Source of the DNA: Solibacillus isronensis
GTDB lineage: Bacteria > Bacillota > Bacilli > Bacillales_A > Planococcaceae
DNA: 64,000 nucleotides
Assembly: GCF_900168685.1 (NCBI RefSeq)
Contig: NZ_FVZN01000006.1
Span: 88,290-152,289, forward strand
Reading direction: 5' to 3'
Part shown: positions 62,808 through 64,000 of the stretch, in pieces
How the letters are laid out: each line of letters begins with the position of its first letter
How positions within the stretch are numbered: position 1 is the stretch's first letter
The notes under the pieces: generated by a model
Told to the model about the DNA's origin: nothing
Seen by the model: the letters and a program-made list of their open reading frames with translations, nothing else
The model's database searches: none
Position numbers and translations under genes: made by a program

Positions 62808-63440
62808 TCATATTAAATTACGGGCCACAAAATCCTGAAGTTTTTCATAATCACTGACCTTTTGATTACATAGTTGTGAGTCATCACAAATGTAGTTGCT
62901 GTAAGATGTATAATTATCAGCATTGCCCTTTACTGTAGCTGTAAACAAATGAACTGAACTGTGCTGATTACAAATCGAACAGACACCTTTAATAGGATTG
63001 TGGGCATCTACAACTCCACGCAATGCCGTATATTGACCTTCCTTTTCCAGTACAATATATTGGCGGTTTGTCCCCTTATCAACCCATGACAGATAACTGA
63101 TTGCTTGCCAATCAATCACTTCTAGTTTAGGTAACTTCAGCTTTTTATCCTTTTTAAATAGCTTTTGCAAACCTTGCTCGGAAATTGATTTAAATGGAAT
63201 AGTATATGACTTTAAGCTTTGGAATAATAGATCTGCCCCGATAGTATCCTCAACCGTTTCCACTTCTTTAATAATATCTTCATTTACATGCGTCAGTTTT
63301 TCTCTTAGCTCTGTAATTGCCAGCTCCCGTACAGCCGCTACAATTTTCTTGTCGTTTGATGCCAGTTTAGCCTTCAGTATTTTATTTACTTGTTGCTCAA
63401 TTAATCGTAAGTCCACTACTGTTAAAAATGGTGCTGTCAT
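62808..63440 (-). CDS. FusB/FusC-family EF-G-binding protein
   Basis: This protein of about 210 residues has an N-terminal helical bundle and a C-terminal four-Cys zinc finger (GVCSICNQHSSVHLFTATVK, then NYICDDSQLCNQ). The domain order, the length near 213 and the Cys spacing match FusB-type proteins. Those bind EF-G and rescue ribosomes from fusidic acid stalling in Staphylococcus. ATG 63440 follows GGAGG; a longer frame start is not supported. Chromosomal homologues in other Bacillales are common and need not confer resistance. It lies next to an rRNA operon. Confidence 0.85.
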   Translation of the reverse strand: MTAPFLTVVDLRLIEQQVNKILKAKLASNDKKIVAAVRELAITELREKLTHVNEDIIKEVETVEDTIGADLLFQSLKSYTIPFKSISEQGLQKLFKKDKKLKLPKLEVIDWQAISYLSWVDKGTNRQYIVLEKEGQYTALRGVVDAHNPIKGVCSICNQHSSVHLFTATVKGNADNYTSYSNYICDDSQLCNQKVSDYEKLQDFVARNLI

Positions 63441-63572
63441 GTTACTTCCTCCAATGTTTTGCCTTGTAAGACATTTTACATTCATTAATCGTATTTCTTT
63501 CTGCTTTAATGGTCAACTACTAAAACAATTCTGGTATAAGGCATGCAAATTAATCTCATTCAAATAAAAGAA

Positions 63573-63617
63573 AAACCAAAGAAGGCAGTCATTATTTAAG
63601 ACTCCATCTTTGGTTGA
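63573..63617 (-). terminator. Hairpin downstream of the rRNA operon
   Basis: AACCAAAGA (63575-63583) pairs with TCTTTGGTT (63608-63616), with AGTC/GACT inside and a minus-strand T-run. It lies about 70 bp beyond the 5S terminator and may be a second rRNA terminator. Confidence 0.7.
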
Positions 63618-63682
63618 TTGTATTATGAGTTTACTCTTTATATTGTATAGTAGCATATATATAATCTTCAATAATATAAAAA

Positions 63683-63711
63683 AGCCACTACTGACTAAAT
63701 CAGCAGCCACT
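63683..63711 (-). terminator. rRNA operon terminator after 5S
   Basis: AGCCACTACTGA (63683-63694) pairs with TCAGCAGCCACT (63700-63711), then T-run on the minus strand. Confidence 0.88.
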
Positions 63712-63717
63712 TTTTGA

Positions 63718-63834
63718 GCGAAGCGACGTCCTACTCTCACAGGGGGAAGCCCCCAACTACCATCGGCGCTAAAGAGCTTAACTTCCGTGTTCGGTATGGG
63801 AACGGGTGTGACCTCTTTGCCATCATCACTTCAC
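63718..63834 (-). rRNA. rrf: 5S ribosomal RNA
   Basis: The minus strand contains GTCACACCCGTTCCCATACC, then GAACACGGAAGTTAAGCTC, GCGCCGATGGTAGTTGGGGG and GTGAGAGTAGGACGTCGC, the conserved 5S sequence. The ends (GAAGTGA/TCGCTTC, 63832 and 63720) set the approximate length of 115 nt. Confidence 0.95.
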
Positions 63835-63933
63835 TATTATCGGCTTCCAATACACTAATGTGTCTTGAAACCCTTAGAAAGAATCATTCTTTCAAAACTG
63901 GATAAACGTTTCATTGAGTTGTGCAATAAAATG

Positions 63934-64000
63934 TGGTTAAGTCCTCGACCGATTAGTATTCGTCAGCTGCATGCGTCACCGCACTTCCACCTCGAACCTA
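63934..64000 (-). rRNA. rrl: 23S ribosomal RNA, 3' end only
   Basis: The minus strand reads ...GTGCGGTGACGCATGCAGCT, GACGAATACTAATCGGTCG and AGGACTTAACC, the conserved 3' end of Bacillus 23S rRNA. The rest lies beyond the window. Confidence 0.93.

Noticed and set aside
63513..63740. 75-codon minus-strand ORF at the end of 5S
   Set aside because: It overlaps the 5S gene and two terminator hairpins.
63714..63905. 63-codon plus-strand ORF
   Set aside because: It is antisense to 5S rRNA and the 23S-5S spacer.

Overview
The window looks like chromosomal DNA of a low-GC, spore-former-type member of the Bacillales. Supporting genes are sigW/rsiW, cdaA-cdaR-glmM-glmS with a glmS ribozyme, SLH-domain surface proteins, the SipS-type signal peptidase and the FusB-type factor. 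The SLH proteins and the overall gene mix suggest the Planococcaceae/Caryophanaceae (Solibacillus- or Lysinibacillus-like). The genus is an inference. Most genes lie on the minus strand, and an rRNA operon (23S 3' end and 5S) enters from the right edge. I see no prophage, complete insertion sequence or CRISPR array.

Layout. 1-8.5 kb: a truncated lipoprotein gene; a heterodimeric ABC multidrug exporter (bmrC/bmrD type) behind a short leader ORF and two tandem hairpin terminators; an MMPL exporter divergent from a MerR/cobalamin-binding regulator; two small genes. 8.5-14 kb: ahpC-ahpF with a PerR-like palindrome; a tandem pair of 40-residue paralogous proteins not normally annotated; a DUF948 protein; an SLH-NlpC/P60 cell-wall hydrolase. 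14-23 kb: a MerR regulator with a 19-bp-spacer promoter and a coupled BmrA-like ABC exporter; a PadR/DUF1700-DUF4097 module with operators; an amine-oxidase-like flavoprotein; a PAS-GGDEF-EAL protein. 23-36 kb: a GNAT gene with a possible attenuator, an M20 peptidase, a signal peptidase, a DUF6773/XRE pair, a sugar-dehydrogenase lipoprotein, NUDIX and GNAT genes, a soluble chemoreceptor, an SLH protein, two more M20 amidohydrolases and an MFS transporter. 36-44.6 kb: an AraC regulator fused to a glycosidase-like domain, LysR/EamA and LysR/TauE divergent pairs, an SLH protein and PsiE. 44.6-50.3 kb: a glutathionylspermidine-synthase-like ATP-grasp/DUF350/lipoprotein cassette, a methyltransferase, an APH-fold kinase and a ZIP transporter. 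50.4-60.4 kb: a frameshifted orphan ABC ATPase, glmS with promoter and ribozyme, a long structured hairpin, a PfpI protein, a degenerate 21-bp repeat, glmM-cdaR-cdaA, rsiW-sigW and arginase. 60.5-64 kb: six tRNAs, an alpha/beta hydrolase, a FusB-type EF-G-binding protein, 5S and 23S rRNA.

Functional themes are envelope stress and cell-wall precursor supply (sigW, c-di-AMP synthesis, GlmM, GlmS, SLH proteins), drug export and ribosome protection (BmrCD, BmrA-like, MMPL, FusB-like), and amino-acid or peptide turnover (three M20 enzymes, arginase, DadA-like oxidase). The most interesting unexplained items are the tandem 40-aa proteins with nearby palindromes, the ATP-grasp/DUF350/GG-tailed lipoprotein cassette, the 97-nt hairpin upstream of glmS, the 21-bp heptad-encoding repeat, and two candidate leader-ORF attenuators.
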